Below are positions 53,265 to 64,000 of a stretch of DNA of 64,000 nt, piece by piece. Position 1 is the first letter of the stretch, and each line of letters begins with the position of its first letter. The stretch comes from Candida dubliniensis CD36. Lineage: Eukaryota; Ascomycota; Pichiomycetes; Serinales; Debaryomycetaceae. Position numbers and translations under genes: made by a program. The notes beneath the pieces are model-generated. The model ran no database searches. It saw only the letters and a program-made list of their open reading frames with translations, and was not told where the DNA came from. The stretch covers positions 2,232,001 through 2,296,000 of the forward strand of contig NC_012860.1 of assembly GCF_000026945.1 (NCBI RefSeq), written 5' to 3'.

Positions 53265-55295
53265 GGTACTATTATTATCATTCATACTGATGGTTGATCC
53301 CCTTCTTGATGTATGAGGCAGATCTGAACCTTCTTCTTCTATGGCTGATGTCATGATTAAACTATCAGACATGGTAGTTAAAAATGGTAAAGAAGCATTA
53401 ATCTCTAAAGGTGTAGCAATCATTGGTTGATCTTTATTATTCTTTTGTTTGACATTTTTGGGGTGGTGGTTACAATTATTATCATTCTCAATTTCATAAC
53501 AAGAAAATAAAAGATTGTTTTCTGGACATTTTATAACTTCTTGTTTATATGCCTCAAGATATCCACCAGAAGATTGTTTGCTTTTCGTTTTCAATTCATA
53601 CAATGATACAACTCTTTCACGAACTTTATTCTCTTTACAAGCAGGATGAATACAAAATGGATCTTCACTATCATAATCATATTCTCGTGATAAGTTCCTC
53701 GAAACATAAGTTATTCTCTCCAATACATTAAATTTAATACGTTTAATAACCACATCTTTCACCATTGGCAGTAATTTCACATTTATCATATGTTCACAAC
53801 CTAAAGTGACATATTTTCTTGGGAAAGTTATAATATAATGTACGGCATCATTCCAAACCCTATTGACATATATTGGTTTATCAGCAATTGAATTACCAAT
53901 ATTTGGTGGAGTACGAACCATAGGTAAATTATAAGATGCTGACACTTTTGATTTCCGATTGAACTTATCAGTATATTTATTGAATTCAACCAGTAATGTA
54001 TGGGCTAATGTACCATTAATAGAAACAATTGAAGCAGGTATATGTTCTGGTAATAAAATGGGTAACAAAAATACATAAAGACCAGCTTTATATGAATCAG
54101 GGGTAGAAGAATTAGATGTTGAATTTGTTGATGTTGAACTTGATGTTGGTGAAGTTGATAAAGGTGATGTAATATTATTTATATCCAAATCATCATCCAG
54201 TAAACTATTTGATGAACTTTTGGGTTCATCAATATTAATTAATTTATATTCTCTAGTCCGATTAATAAGGTCTTCTGGTCCTAAATTTTTCAGTTTAACA
54301 TCATTAGAATTAGAACTATTAATATAATAATCAGCATCACTCAAAGAAGTGCGCCATTCCATGTTTCCAATAGGAAATTTCTCTTTGGCATGAGTACGAT
54401 TATATGTATCCCCTGTTGGCCATAATATAGTGGTTAAAGATTGAAATTGGAAATGAAGATCTTTGATAATCAAGGAATCTTTAGTTAATTCAATAATCAC
54501 AGCAAATGTATGGGGAATTGGACATTCTGAATCTATCTTTGAAGTCAAGTAATTTGGTGAATGGAATGATTTCATTTTAGAAAATAAATCTGGTGGTGGT
54601 GGAGAATCCAGGAAATCAGTTTGTGAATGATTTGTACTGTCAACTGGCAGTATGGTATTAGTAGACATTGGTATTTGGTCGTCATTCCTATCCTCGGCGA
54701 TTATTACACCCCCATTTTCATCGTCTTCATAAGTAAAACTTGTTGAGCTTGCTGCTGGTAAATAAATACAATTATTAGTGTTGGACACATAAACTTTACA
54801 AAATTTCGTTTCTGATCCTTGTGATATTGTCTTCAACGCAATAGGGTTTTGTAAATCCAAATCTTGTAACATGTTGAGTAATTTCTTCAGAATGATATGT
54901 GCTGTTTCTTGTTTCACTAAATCTTTAGTTTTATTTTTGGAAAAATAAGCTGGTGATATTGCTTCTCCATGTCCAACTGATTTAGAACGTGAACGGGATC
55001 GGGATACTCTTGCCCCATTAGATGTGAGGGGATCAACAGTATAATTATCGTAATTATTTTGATGATGTTGGTGGGAAATAAATGAAAATGACCCAGCACG
55101 CTGTCGTAAATTATCAACAACATTATTTAAATGATGATGATTAGTTGATTCTCGAACATAACAATGACCATTATCCATACTTAGCCTTCTCGATTTATTT
55201 TGAGAATTAGTGGCAGCAATTTCCAAGATTGATGGTTCAGATTGACGTCTATGAGTGCTAACCTTGCTTATGAATTTATCAAACCCAAATGTCAT
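52974..55295 (-). CDS. ECM21: Ecm21-like alpha-arrestin, Rsp5 adaptor
   Basis: 773 residues from the ATG at 55295; the open frame upstream lacks ATG. Alpha-arrestins of the ART family recruit the ubiquitin ligase Rsp5 to plasma-membrane transporters for endocytosis. The PPxY Rsp5-binding motif is at the extreme C-terminus (SPPPYSSV). The N-terminal part is Ser/Arg-rich (RVSRSRSRSKSVG; RRQSEP), likely phosphorylated. Arrestin-type beta-strand segments are visible in the centre (PHTFAVIIELTKDSLIIKDLHF; LPEHIPASIVSINGTLAHTLLVEF; MINVKLLPMVKDVVIKRIKFNVLERITYVSR). They recur near the end (FRHIEIKHRLQVTFRISKPD; YEVVIDTPIVLLS). A polyAsn insertion near residue 695 comes from a GTT tract at 53227-53263. 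It is shorter than yeast Ecm21/Csr2. The name follows C. albicans synteny from memory. Confidence 0.8.
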
Positions 55296-58135
55296 AGTGT
55301 ATTTGAATAGTATTGGTTTGCTAGTATTATTCAAGGAGGAAGAAATAAGGGATATTAGTTAATCAAAATATTATGGACATCCACCAGGATATAGGTTGAA
55401 ACTTTTTGGATTGGGAAAATTTTAGTTCGATAAGAGACAAAAAAACAAAAAAAGAAAGAAAGATATATATGTGTTGGGGTGTATAAACTCTTCCAAACAA
55501 AGTAAACAGAAGGAACTTTTTTTGAAATAAAATTAGTCGAATGATTGAAAACAATACTTTGAGTTGTTAACTTTCCTTTTGAATATGTTTTGTTTTTACT
55601 TTTTTAGAAGTTTAATTTATTTTAATTTATGTGTATTATCCTGTTGATCTTTTCTTTTTTTTTTTTTTCTCTTTCTTTCCGTGGCGATAGTTAACAGTGG
55701 TGGTCGTGGTGGTCGTGGTGCGTCAAAGGAGGGGCGGGCCAATGAGGGAATAAAAAAAAAAACTAATTTGAATGACTCGTCGTATGTGTAAGGTTGTGTG
55801 GGTATTGGTTTGTTTCTTTTTCTCCTTATTCAATTTTAAATTTTGAAAGAAAGAAAGAAAGAATCAGTCGTTGTCAAATTGATGATTAAAATATTGTTGG
55901 CAGAAGTGACAACTACGTAACTTTTTAGGTATAGAGATTTCTAAATCGACAATATGGCTCTTATATATATATCATTCCACTTTTCCCCCTCAAGTTTAAG
56001 CAAGTTTGATTGTTTACATGAGAACCCCATAGGATAGGATATTGATAACGAAAAACACCAAACCAAGAAAAATATCGCATACAAAAATTCCCCAAGCCTA
56101 CAATAAGGTGCAAAAATAAAGCATATGTTTATTTTTAGTATTGAGTCTAAATTTTTTTTTTAAGATATATGATGATGACCCGCCCCAAAAATAGTCAAAA
56201 CATCTACGATAACAGAAATGAACTGATGTATTGTGTAGCTATACCTCTCCTTCACTACTACTATCCCAAAGTGGTGGTGGAAGAGGTTGTTTCCGATAAC
56301 TGCAAAGTAGCGTATCTTGAGGTGTGCTCTTGTCACCGAGTAATCAAGAGAGTTGGTGCAGAATCGGCAAAATGATTTCGATTTATGACACGAAACAAAA
56401 GCTTTGCTTTCTTGACACATGGTTATACTCTTTAAGATTGCATCAAGTGAAACTAAATGAACAACTAAAAACTATGATTAAATGAAAGTAGTTTCAAATT
56501 GAAAGTATTAGGCCTATGATGTAATAAAAGATGATTGATAACCACGCCACGAACATGCACAACTGGTGCATTGGTTTCGCGTAGGAAATGCTCGCTCTCT
56601 TAAATTAGATTCTGGTTTTTTTCTTGTTTCTCGATGTTTCCTTCCCCCCTCCCCTCTCCCCCCACAATCTATCCCCGGTTCCTTAGATACAACTAATTAC
56701 GAATACACCAAATAACAACAAATGAAAAAGAAAGGAAATGTAATAATAGACGTAACAGCGTAACACCCAATGTTGAAGCCTTGTAATTGAAACAGGGTTT
56801 TTATTTCCCATATCAGAAACAAAATTTACTAATCTATCTTTACACCAGTTGGATTGGACTCTGTTGGTAGACCTTTTCCTCTTATCAAAAGATAACAATA
56901 TACAACAAGGCTGAGCTAAAAGTTTTCAATTTTGGTGGTTATCTTAATTTCCCTCCCCTCACATATACACACTTACATTACTAGTTGATATGTTTTTCTT
57001 GTTTTCCAAGTCCTTTCATTAATAAAACTGGTTTGGGTAGCAACCTAAAGTCAAGAAATCCAATCAAATAAGCGAAACAAGAAAAAATAAAAACAACCAC
57101 TATAATATAACAAGACAAGAAAAATAAAAATGTAAATTAATGACTTATAATAATAGTTGATTATTAAATGGGCCAAGTCATGATTCGAAAGTTTTTAAAT
57201 ATCTATTCATGACTCTTTTTTTAGTTTTTTTGGTAACATTTTGCGTCTACTTCGTAGTAAATATTTACGAATGCTAAATTGTGCACTTTCCCATTATGAG
57301 CTCTCATTAGTCACTAGCAGTTTAGCCCACATATCGATATTTGCAGTTTAAAAAACAATTATTCCCCCATAGATTTGAGATTTAAATTATCATTATGATT
57401 TCTAGTATATGCAACTGGTAGCAACAAGTTTACGAAATTATTAAGTAATCCCAGGTAGCTGCTTTCAATGTAATGTGAATTACAGTAACCCCTTTAAAGT
57501 CAATTCACATAAAATTCAAATCCTTTAGGATTTGTGTTTTGATTTTAATATCTATGGAGATAGATTTATACCATTGACTCAATGTGTGAAATGATATTTT
57601 ATGAAAATTTATTCTGATTATGTAAAATATTTGGAATCTGGGATTATTCTTTTTGATCAACTAGATGTATAATAGTTATTCTGAAGTAATATTTGAATTG
57701 AATGGAAAATTATAGTTGTTGGTTCTTGCAACCAAATTACATCTCAACAAGATTTCTACAGTTTATGGAATAAGATGGTCGTGTAATAATGCTCAACAAA
57801 TAATTGTGGAAACCAAAAATAGTAATTACTTTGTACCCCCCCCCCCCCCCCTTCAGACCGAAGTAGTAACATCATATTCAGTATAGTTCCCATATATATA
57901 TCGTTAGGAAGATGATATATTGAATTAAATATAAGTATGGTGCTCAATTGCAAAGATTGATGTAAAGAAAACAACATTTGGCAGCAACTACTACCACTAC
58001 CACGACTTTGCTAGACAAGAAGAAAAAAATACTCTTAAGAAAAGGAAAAAAAAAAAAAGTTCTGATGACAAAAATTTATCAACAACAAGTATATCCAAAA
58101 TATAATTCACTCATCAACAATCTATACTACTTATC
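55296..58135. other. 2.8-kb divergent intergenic region ECM21 / mRNA export adaptor
   Basis: No convincing gene. The stretches at about 56,160-56,900 and 57,000-57,735 are unusually free of low-complexity DNA, and the second ends with a perfect hairpin, TTGGTT-CTTGC-AACCAA (57719-57735). Overlapping short frames on both strands near 56,160-56,420 show no domain. A C16 run is at 57836-57851. Old transposon or LTR remnants are possible, but no terminal repeats or target duplications were found. Confidence 0.5.
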
Positions 58136-58154
58136 ATGTCATCGAATATTTTAG
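58065..58154 (+). promoter_or_regulatory. Candidate overlapping upstream ORF of the export adaptor
   Basis: An ATG at 58065 opens a 29-codon frame that overlaps the main ATG (58136) out of frame and ends at TAG 58152-58154. If transcribed in the leader it would lower translation. The transcript start is unknown. Confidence 0.3.
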
Positions 58155-58918
58155 AACAGTCATTAGACGATATAATTGGTGAAAAACAACAACACCAACA
58201 TCAAAGGAAATTTATTCCTAGTCGTAGAAGAGGAAATCCAAATTTCCGTCGTGGTGGTGCATCCAGTAGAGGTAATCGTCATCATCCTTATCGATCAAAT
58301 CCTTCAAATAGAAGAGACACTGATTCATATATTCCTAGACCTAGCTCTTTTTCATCATCATCATCAGTACCAAAACAAGTATTAATATTAGCTAATGGTC
58401 GCCCAACATTACGGATTAAAAACATTCATCCTGAATTAAATGGTGAAGATTTATCAAATTTATTTTCAAGTATATCACCAGTTGATTTTGTTAAATTTGA
58501 TGATGATAATGATACTATTGCATATATTTGTTTCCAAAATGATTGTGAAAGAAGTAATCTGGAAGCAATTGAAAAATTTGATGGGAAAAAAGCTATGGGT
58601 AAATTACTTGTTGTTGAAAATACCACCAGTTTATTAGATAGAATTGATACTCGAAATTTGAATAATAGAATAAAAATTGGATCGTCGTTGTCTAATAGTT
58701 CTTATTCTCATCCTAGAGGAATTAGTTCAGGTAGACGTCCTCCAAGAGAAAGAAAAATTGGTGGTAGGTCTGCTAGACCCGCTAAAAAGACAGCAGAAGA
58801 TTTAGATAAAGAATTGGAAAATTATATGCATGAAACAACAACAACAACAGAACCATCACTGGAACATACCACTGAACAAGTTGTTACATCCACAAATGAT
58901 GAAATGACTCTTGATTAA
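58136..58918 (+). CDS. Aly/REF-type mRNA export adaptor (Yra1/Yra2-like)
   Basis: 260 residues, nuclear. The N-terminus MSSNILEQSLDDIIGEKQ fits the conserved REF helix (LDDIIG) that binds the helicase Sub2/UAP56. It is followed by an Arg/Gly-rich region (RRRGNPNFRRGG, SSRGNR). An RNA-recognition motif spans about residues 90-168, with RNP-like strands TLRIKNIHP and TIAYICFQ and the acidic/hydrophobic helix SNLEAIEKFDGKKAMGKLLVVE. A second RG-rich stretch follows (PRGISSGRRPPRERK). The C-terminal helix KKTAEDLDKELENYM is the second Sub2-binding motif. This order is that of Yra1/ALYREF. Whether it is the Yra1 or the Yra2 orthologue cannot be settled here. No intron is seen, unlike S. cerevisiae YRA1. 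Confidence 0.88.
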   Translation: MSSNILEQSLDDIIGEKQQHQHQRKFIPSRRRGNPNFRRGGASSRGNRHHPYRSNPSNRRDTDSYIPRPSSFSSSSSVPKQVLILANGRPTLRIKNIHPELNGEDLSNLFSSISPVDFVKFDDDNDTIAYICFQNDCERSNLEAIEKFDGKKAMGKLLVVENTTSLLDRIDTRNLNNRIKIGSSLSNSSYSHPRGISSGRRPPRERKIGGRSARPAKKTAEDLDKELENYMHETTTTTEPSLEHTTEQVVTSTNDEMTLD

Positions 58919-59127
58919 AAGACATAACTATTCATTGATTTGTATAAATGAATTTAGTTATTTTTGTTAATGCAATTGAATTAATATATTATAAAATGCT
59001 AAATAATTATACAAACAAACAGACTCTAAAAATATGTCTAAATTATACTTGTAAAAAAAAAAAAAAACAAATATAGTATTAGTAGTAACACTAATAATAA
59101 ATGTATCATTATATTTATTTCTTTGAT
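58919..59127. other. Short convergent intergenic region
   Basis: 209 bp, AT-rich, holding the 3' ends of the export adaptor and the MFS transporter. It contains an A15 tract near 59053-59067. Confidence 0.6.
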
Positions 59128-60885
59128 TTATCCCATTCCTTGAGTCAATTCAACCATTGAAACATAAAGTCTTCTGGTTTTCTTTCTAAATGTTTTACCA
59201 TAATATAAGAATGGGAAAACCAAGGCAATTGTAGCAAAATCAATAATTGATAAGGCAATATAAGTATTTTGTGTTCCTGATCCATCTAACCAATAAGAAC
59301 AAGCAAACGTGAAAACACAAGCCAAAGTATTATTAATAATACTTACACCAACCATACCTTGAATGACAATATCAGGATAAGCATCCATTAAATAAGACAT
59401 TGAAGTATCACCAATTGAACCCCACCCAAAACCAATAAAACCTAATCCAACATAAATGACTTGCCAAGGCCATTCTCTGGCAGCTCCAACACCAAACATA
59501 ATTAATCCCACTGGTGAAATGATTAATGTAATCACCAATAAATATAGTCTATATTCAGCTTCCATAACTCCATTATTCCGTTTAGCTAACCATATGACAT
59601 GATAATCAGAAAATAATCCTGATACAATACATCCAATTACGGCACCAATTAATGTAGCTACATTCATAATTGCTACTCCAGCAGTAGATTTATTCCATGG
59701 AGGATTATAAAAATAAGTATCTTGAGTAGTTAAAAAAAATGTCATATAAGTATCTTGTAACCCCCATAATAATCCTGAAAACCAAACTGCTGGTAATGTA
59801 AAAATTTTGAAATAAATAATAAATCTTTCTAAATATTGTTTTAAACCTAATCCTTGTAAATAAGGTGCTGGAGTAATAATAGCAATTCTTTGCCAATAAG
59901 ATTTTTTCTTTTCAATTAAAGTTTCTGGATCAATAGGGACGACAACAGCAACATTATCTTGATGGTCATTATTGTTATTGGTGATAATTTCATGAGATAA
60001 TTCTTGTTCCATTGAATTTTTCTTTTCCTGAGGAGTAGTATTATCTAGGTTTTTATCTGATGATGATGGATCAGAAATTTGGGTGAAATTTTCTGATTCT
60101 AATATTTTAGTATATAATTGACGATCAAATACTGTTTCTTCACAACCGAAAATGATTACTATTAAAGTGGCACCACATATAATGGCACCCCACCAACCAA
60201 CCCATCGGAAAGTTTGTGCTTGAGCAATATATTGAGCAATCAATGGACCCAAAAATGTACCAATGGAAGTAGCAGAAATATAAATTGTCAATACGGTACC
60301 TAATTGATGAGAAAAATATAGATCGGTTAATGATTGTTGTACTTGAGCTTCAGCACAAGCTTCACTCATCCCCACAAATGCTTGTGACCAAATAGTATCA
60401 GCAGTTCTTTTAGAAAGAGCAAACCATATACAACCTAAAGTCCCGGCTAATAAACAAATAATATAAGTTATTCTTCGACCATATAATGAAGATGCTGGAG
60501 CGAAAAACATACATGACCATCCAATAAATATAAATAATACTCCAGCACCAGTATTCATAGAATCATAGGAAATCCCATATATTTCATTCAATGAATCTTG
60601 AGTAGCACCAGCATCATTTGAAGTTGCCGCAGTTAATGCCGTTATAAATGATAATAATATCAATTGAGCAAATTTACGTATTGGTGACCAATTTAATGGA
60701 TCATTAGGTGATGATGTTGGTTGAGGCATTAATACTAACCCAGTTTTCGGGTCACGTTTTAATGATTTATTGGTAGTTATTGAAGATGATTCATCAGTAG
60801 TGGCTTTACCAGTTAAAATATTGGTAGTACCAGGAATAAAATTTTCATCATAATATTCTTGAGGAGCAGTAGTATCAAAAGTCAT
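59128..60885 (-). CDS. MFS transporter, fungal DHA1/Hol1-like family
   Basis: 585 residues, plasma membrane, probably 12 helices with proton-coupled transport; substrate unknown. The soluble N-terminus carries the fungal signature SPNDPLNWSPIRKFAQL before helix 1. Helix 1 starts LILLSFITALTAATSNDAGAT. The motif-A-like loop SSLYGRRITYIICLLAGTLGCIW lies between helices 2 and 3. The WRWVG-like segment TFRWVGWWGAIICGATL and the EETVFDR segment precede a charged central loop (about residues 255-325). The second half includes WFSGLLWGLQDTYMTFF and VAIMNVATLIGAVIGCIVSGLFSDY. The TM5-like SATSIGTFLGPLIAQYIAQ fits the antiporter pattern. The family includes Hol1-type cation/polyamine and drug antiporters. 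No specific gene name is assigned. Confidence 0.88.
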   Translation of the reverse strand: MTFDTTAPQEYYDENFIPGTTNILTGKATTDESSSITTNKSLKRDPKTGLVLMPQPTSSPNDPLNWSPIRKFAQLILLSFITALTAATSNDAGATQDSLNEIYGISYDSMNTGAGVLFIFIGWSCMFFAPASSLYGRRITYIICLLAGTLGCIWFALSKRTADTIWSQAFVGMSEACAEAQVQQSLTDLYFSHQLGTVLTIYISATSIGTFLGPLIAQYIAQAQTFRWVGWWGAIICGATLIVIIFGCEETVFDRQLYTKILESENFTQISDPSSSDKNLDNTTPQEKKNSMEQELSHEIITNNNNDHQDNVAVVVPIDPETLIEKKKSYWQRIAIITPAPYLQGLGLKQYLERFIIYFKIFTLPAVWFSGLLWGLQDTYMTFFLTTQDTYFYNPPWNKSTAGVAIMNVATLIGAVIGCIVSGLFSDYHVIWLAKRNNGVMEAEYRLYLLVITLIISPVGLIMFGVGAAREWPWQVIYVGLGFIGFGWGSIGDTSMSYLMDAYPDIVIQGMVGVSIINNTLACVFTFACSYWLDGSGTQNTYIALSIIDFATIALVFPFLYYGKTFRKKTRRLYVSMVELTQGMG

Positions 60886-62052
60886 TTCGAAAAAATAGAA
60901 ACCTAGTAAAAATGATGTTTTTTGATTTTGGGGGGTTTATTTTTTTAAAAAAAATGAATTAACTGTTGGTATTCTAGTTGGGATGGGTAAAAAAGGGCAA
61001 ACAAAAACAAACAAACAAACAAGTACTGATTATATATATATATATATATTCCACTAGATTTATGATTATAATTGTAAATGAAAAATCTTAGTATGAAAAA
61101 TAAAGCTATTATTAAGTTATGTCAGCAAGCCATCATCGTGTGACTATAAAGGGTAAATATCTATTATATGAAGATGCCAAATAAATAGTAAGTAAATAGT
61201 GTATGCAAAAATTGATTAGTAGCCCTTATTGTAATAATCTTAAGTTAGTTTCTGGAACCCACCCCTGTTAATCTTTAAGTTATTATTATTGTAGTCAATA
61301 TAGAATTGATTAAAATAAGAAAGAAAGGGAAGAAAAGAAGAAGTTTAGAAAGTTTATTTGGGAGAAGGAATTTGAAAAAAATTTTTTTTTTTTTTTTCAC
61401 TCACTTCACTCTCATTGATCTTTTGACATATTATAATAATACTTGTGCCGAACACCTAAATATAGCACTACCAAATGAAATAAAATTAATTAATTGTCAA
61501 AAAGCAATTTAAAAAAAAGATAAGCAATTTTAGAACACAGAGAAACAAACAAACATCTAATCTTTATTTTTAAAAGAAATTGATTGGCTAATGATCTATC
61601 TGTGTATGGTATTGTTCCGTCCTCATGTCATCTCTTCTCTTCTCTTCTCAATTGAATTTTTAGCCTCACCCATTTCTATTCCACACACCACACGCCTCAT
61701 TCATTAATACGAATTAACTTAATGAAGATTACAGGGAAAATTTCTGTTTTGGCCCCCCCATTTTTCATTTCACACGACCCAACCTTCCCCCTTCGGAAAC
61801 CCTTTTCTTTTCATTGAAGTATTATTTAGCCAACTTTTAAATTACATTAATATTATTATTGATATTATTTATTATTATTTATTATTAATCAACAGTTAAA
61901 TACTTCTAGAATATTGTCTCTAAACTAATAAAAAGAAAAAAAAAAAAAAAAAAAAGAAAAACTAACCATGCACAACACAACACACCCATATAGACTTACT
62001 TTAAACAATGGAATTGAAATATTACTTCTTTTTTTTTTTTTTCATGTAATCT
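60886..62052. other. 1.2-kb intergenic region upstream of the MFS gene
   Basis: MFS promoter and CLA4 3' region. It has (AAAC) repeats near 61004-61021, an (AT) run near 61030-61049, (TTCTC) repeats near 61633-61650, T-tracts near 61381-61397 and an A20 tract near 61936-61955. No gene is seen. Confidence 0.6.
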
Positions 62053-64000
62053 CTATGCAAATCCTGTATCCAGTGTCTCTGGTTTATGATGTTGATGTTT
62101 TTGTTGTTGTTGCTTTTTCCATTCTAATAATGGAGCCAATTCTTCAATTTTCCCTGATTTATGTTGAATAAATGAATGTTCTAATAATTCATCAGTACTA
62201 GCTCGATATCTAACATCAACACAAAGACAAATTGATAAAAATTTCTTAATTGAATTAGATAATAATTCTGGTTTTTTCAATTTTGGTGTACCATTAGTAG
62301 CTATAAGATATAATGCTTTTAATGGTTCTTCATTTAAATATGGTGGTTCTCCTTCAATCATTTCAATAGTCATAATACCTAATGACCAAACATCAACTTT
62401 TTCATCATATTCTTTTTGTTTAACCACTTCAGGGGCCATCCAATATGGCGTCCCCACCATAGTGGCACGTTTATTTCTTTGATCAGTTAATTTGGCACAA
62501 AATCCAAAATCAGTAATCTTGACATTACCATAAGCATCTAATAAAACATTATCGGATTTAATATCACGATGAATAATATGTTTCTTATGTAAATGTTGTA
62601 ACCCCTTTAAGGTTTCAAAACAAATGGTGGCAATTTGTTTTTCATTCAATTTAAAATCATTATTTTCAATGATTTCTGTTAATGATCCACCTTGCATATA
62701 TTCCATAATTACCCATAATTCATTATCACCAATTAAATATGAATCCAAAAAATTAACAATATTTTTATGTTGACTATCTTTCATAACCAAAATTTCATTA
62801 ATAATTAATTCCTTACGTGGTTGAGCATCAAGATCCATTTGTTTTATGGCAATCTTACGATTATTATCTTTTATCATTTCCGCTAAATAAACATTACCAC
62901 TAGCTCCTTGACCAGCTTTTTCAACAATTCTAAATAAAGGTTTAGGATCTTGATTATTAACCACTGTTTTCAATTTAGCAATGATTTGTAAATCATTCAA
63001 TCTTTCACGTTCTTTCTTAAGTTGTTTAGCCGTCTTGGTCACTGCTGGACCCGTGGTAGGAGCTGTTGGTTTATTTGATTTATCTGTTGGTGATGGCGTT
63101 TTCAGCACCAGCAGAGCTTCATTCAATGCTTCTTTAGATTTGGATGATTTCAAATTTAATGGTTTGATTGCATCATTAACTGGATTCAATGGTTTAGTAA
63201 CTGAATGTGAAGTGCCCATTAATCCATGCATTCCCATTGGTTTTTGTTGTTGCTGTTGTTGTTGCTGTTGAGATGAAGGTGGTGAAGGTTGTTTTGATGC
63301 CAATTGTTGCTGACTCTTTTTCAGTTGTAAATTAAATGGTTTGATAAATTGCTTAGCTTCAGCATCAACTTGGCTAGTATTAGCACCGCTACTCTTAATA
63401 TAATTATTTGTGCCTTGTTGAATCTTAAGATCAGGATGAATTTTAGAAGGCATGGATTTTCCTGAAGATGAAGAAGAAGAAGCCAGAGTGGGTGGTCCGG
63501 CTGATGGTAATGTGGGAGGTACTTGTTTCGGAATATGTGATGGTCCACCTTGATGCAGAGATAATGGTTGCTTTTGTTGTTGTTGGGATTTCTGTTGATA
63601 ATGATGCTGCTTTTGTTGTTGCTGTTGTTGCTGTTGCTGTTGTTGCTGTTGTTGTGATGGGTCATTACGATGCAGACGTTGTTGTTCATATCCAGATCTA
63701 TCTTGATGGGTTTTATTAGAATATGGATCTGAAGAAGTGGCACTTGTTGGAGGTGGTGGTGCTCTTCTAGCAGGAACAAGTTCTGATTTATTCATCAAAT
63801 TATTCAAAGGTGAAACACTTTTATTGTTATTGTTGTTACTATTATTATTCCCAGAACCAAGGTATGAAGTAGACGTTGATGCAGGTAGATTGGATGAACC
63901 ATTTAATTGTGTTAAATGATATGGAGTCGGGGGTTTTGGTGCAGCTCGACTAGGTTTGAATTGTGAAACTGTAGATTTCGCAGGAGGTTTTACCCATTCT
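62053..64000 (-). CDS. CLA4: PAK-family kinase Cla4, C-terminal 649 codons (5' end outside window)
   Basis: Ser/Thr kinase effector of Cdc42 acting in septin organisation, polarity and hyphal growth. The frame is open to the window edge, so only about two thirds of the roughly 970-residue protein is seen. The N-terminal PH and CRIB domains lie outside. The visible linker holds SRAAPKPPTPYHL, a PPPP SH3 ligand, and three polyGln blocks (CAA/CAG, near 63594-63657 and 63241-63272). Kinase motifs: G-loop GQGASGNVYLAE, VAIK-type IAIKQMD, IIHRDIKSDNVLL (catalytic loop, about 62535-62573), DFGFCAKL, and activation/substrate segment MVGTPYWMAPEVV, then DVWSLGIMTIEMIEGEPPY. It ends LLEWKKQQQQKHQHHKPETLDTGFA. 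The assignment to Cla4 rather than Cst20 rests on the linker and on synteny. Confidence 0.94.
   Translation of the reverse strand, partial: EWVKPPAKSTVSQFKPSRAAPKPPTPYHLTQLNGSSNLPASTSTSYLGSGNNNSNNNNNKSVSPLNNLMNKSELVPARRAPPPPTSATSSDPYSNKTHQDRSGYEQQRLHRNDPSQQQQQQQQQQQQQQKQHHYQQKSQQQQKQPLSLHQGGPSHIPKQVPPTLPSAGPPTLASSSSSSGKSMPSKIHPDLKIQQGTNNYIKSSGANTSQVDAEAKQFIKPFNLQLKKSQQQLASKQPSPPSSQQQQQQQQQKPMGMHGLMGTSHSVTKPLNPVNDAIKPLNLKSSKSKEALNEALLVLKTPSPTDKSNKPTAPTTGPAVTKTAKQLKKERERLNDLQIIAKLKTVVNNQDPKPLFRIVEKAGQGASGNVYLAEMIKDNNRKIAIKQMDLDAQPRKELIINEILVMKDSQHKNIVNFLDSYLIGDNELWVIMEYMQGGSLTEIIENNDFKLNEKQIATICFETLKGLQHLHKKHIIHRDIKSDNVLLDAYGNVKITDFGFCAKLTDQRNKRATMVGTPYWMAPEVVKQKEYDEKVDVWSLGIMTIEMIEGEPPYLNEEPLKALYLIATNGTPKLKKPELLSNSIKKFLSICLCVDVRYRASTDELLEHSFIQHKSGKIEELAPLLEWKKQQQQKHQHHKPETLDTGFA

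Overview
This is yeast nuclear DNA from the CUG-Ser clade, almost certainly Candida albicans or its sister species C. dubliniensis. The evidence is the gene content, the AT-rich intergenic DNA full of A/T runs and short tandem repeats, compact mostly intronless genes, and CTG codons at positions where Ser fits better than Leu. The order SFU1-DBP3-ERO1 ... WOR1-MIR1 ... ECM21 ... CLA4 is, from memory, that of C. albicans chromosome 1. Wor1 is read here as 946 residues, against about 785 remembered for C. albicans. That favours C. dubliniensis or a strongly expanded allele, but it is an inference.

Left third (1-28,588): a partial gene leaving the window on the minus strand (possibly SWE1), then the iron repressor SFU1, the rRNA helicase DBP3 and the ER oxidase ERO1. 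Next come a secreted orphan, a small orphan, a Golgi MNN2-family mannosyltransferase, the splicing factor CWC21, the actin-patch protein AIM21, NTF2 (with a 7-nt first exon and a 117-nt intron), a GRDP-like protein, the TFIIE subunit TFA2 and an F-box protein.

Centre (28,589-49,001): a 13.1-kb gene-free interval, then WOR1, the master regulator of white-opaque switching, then a further 4.4 kb without genes. The sequence itself marks a long WOR1 mRNA leader: a pyrimidine tract and a TATAAATA box at 39,001-39,067 are followed by 2,658 nt with no ATG at all on the WOR1 strand, although the reverse triplet CAT is frequent. Five exact matches to the WOPR site TTAAAGTTT lie upstream of this leader. 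A canonical G-quadruplex motif starts 17 nt after the WOR1 stop codon. The whole area is a mosaic of different 2-6 bp tandem repeats.

Right part (49,002-64,000): mitochondrial phosphate carrier MIR1, a probable gene relic, a secreted cell-wall-like protein, the arrestin ECM21, an Aly/REF-type mRNA export adaptor, a DHA-type MFS transporter, and the C-terminal 649 codons of the PAK kinase CLA4.

There are no operons. The genes share themes (iron, secretion and glycosylation, cell fate, polarity) but work independently. No tRNA, rRNA, CRISPR array or intact transposon was seen.
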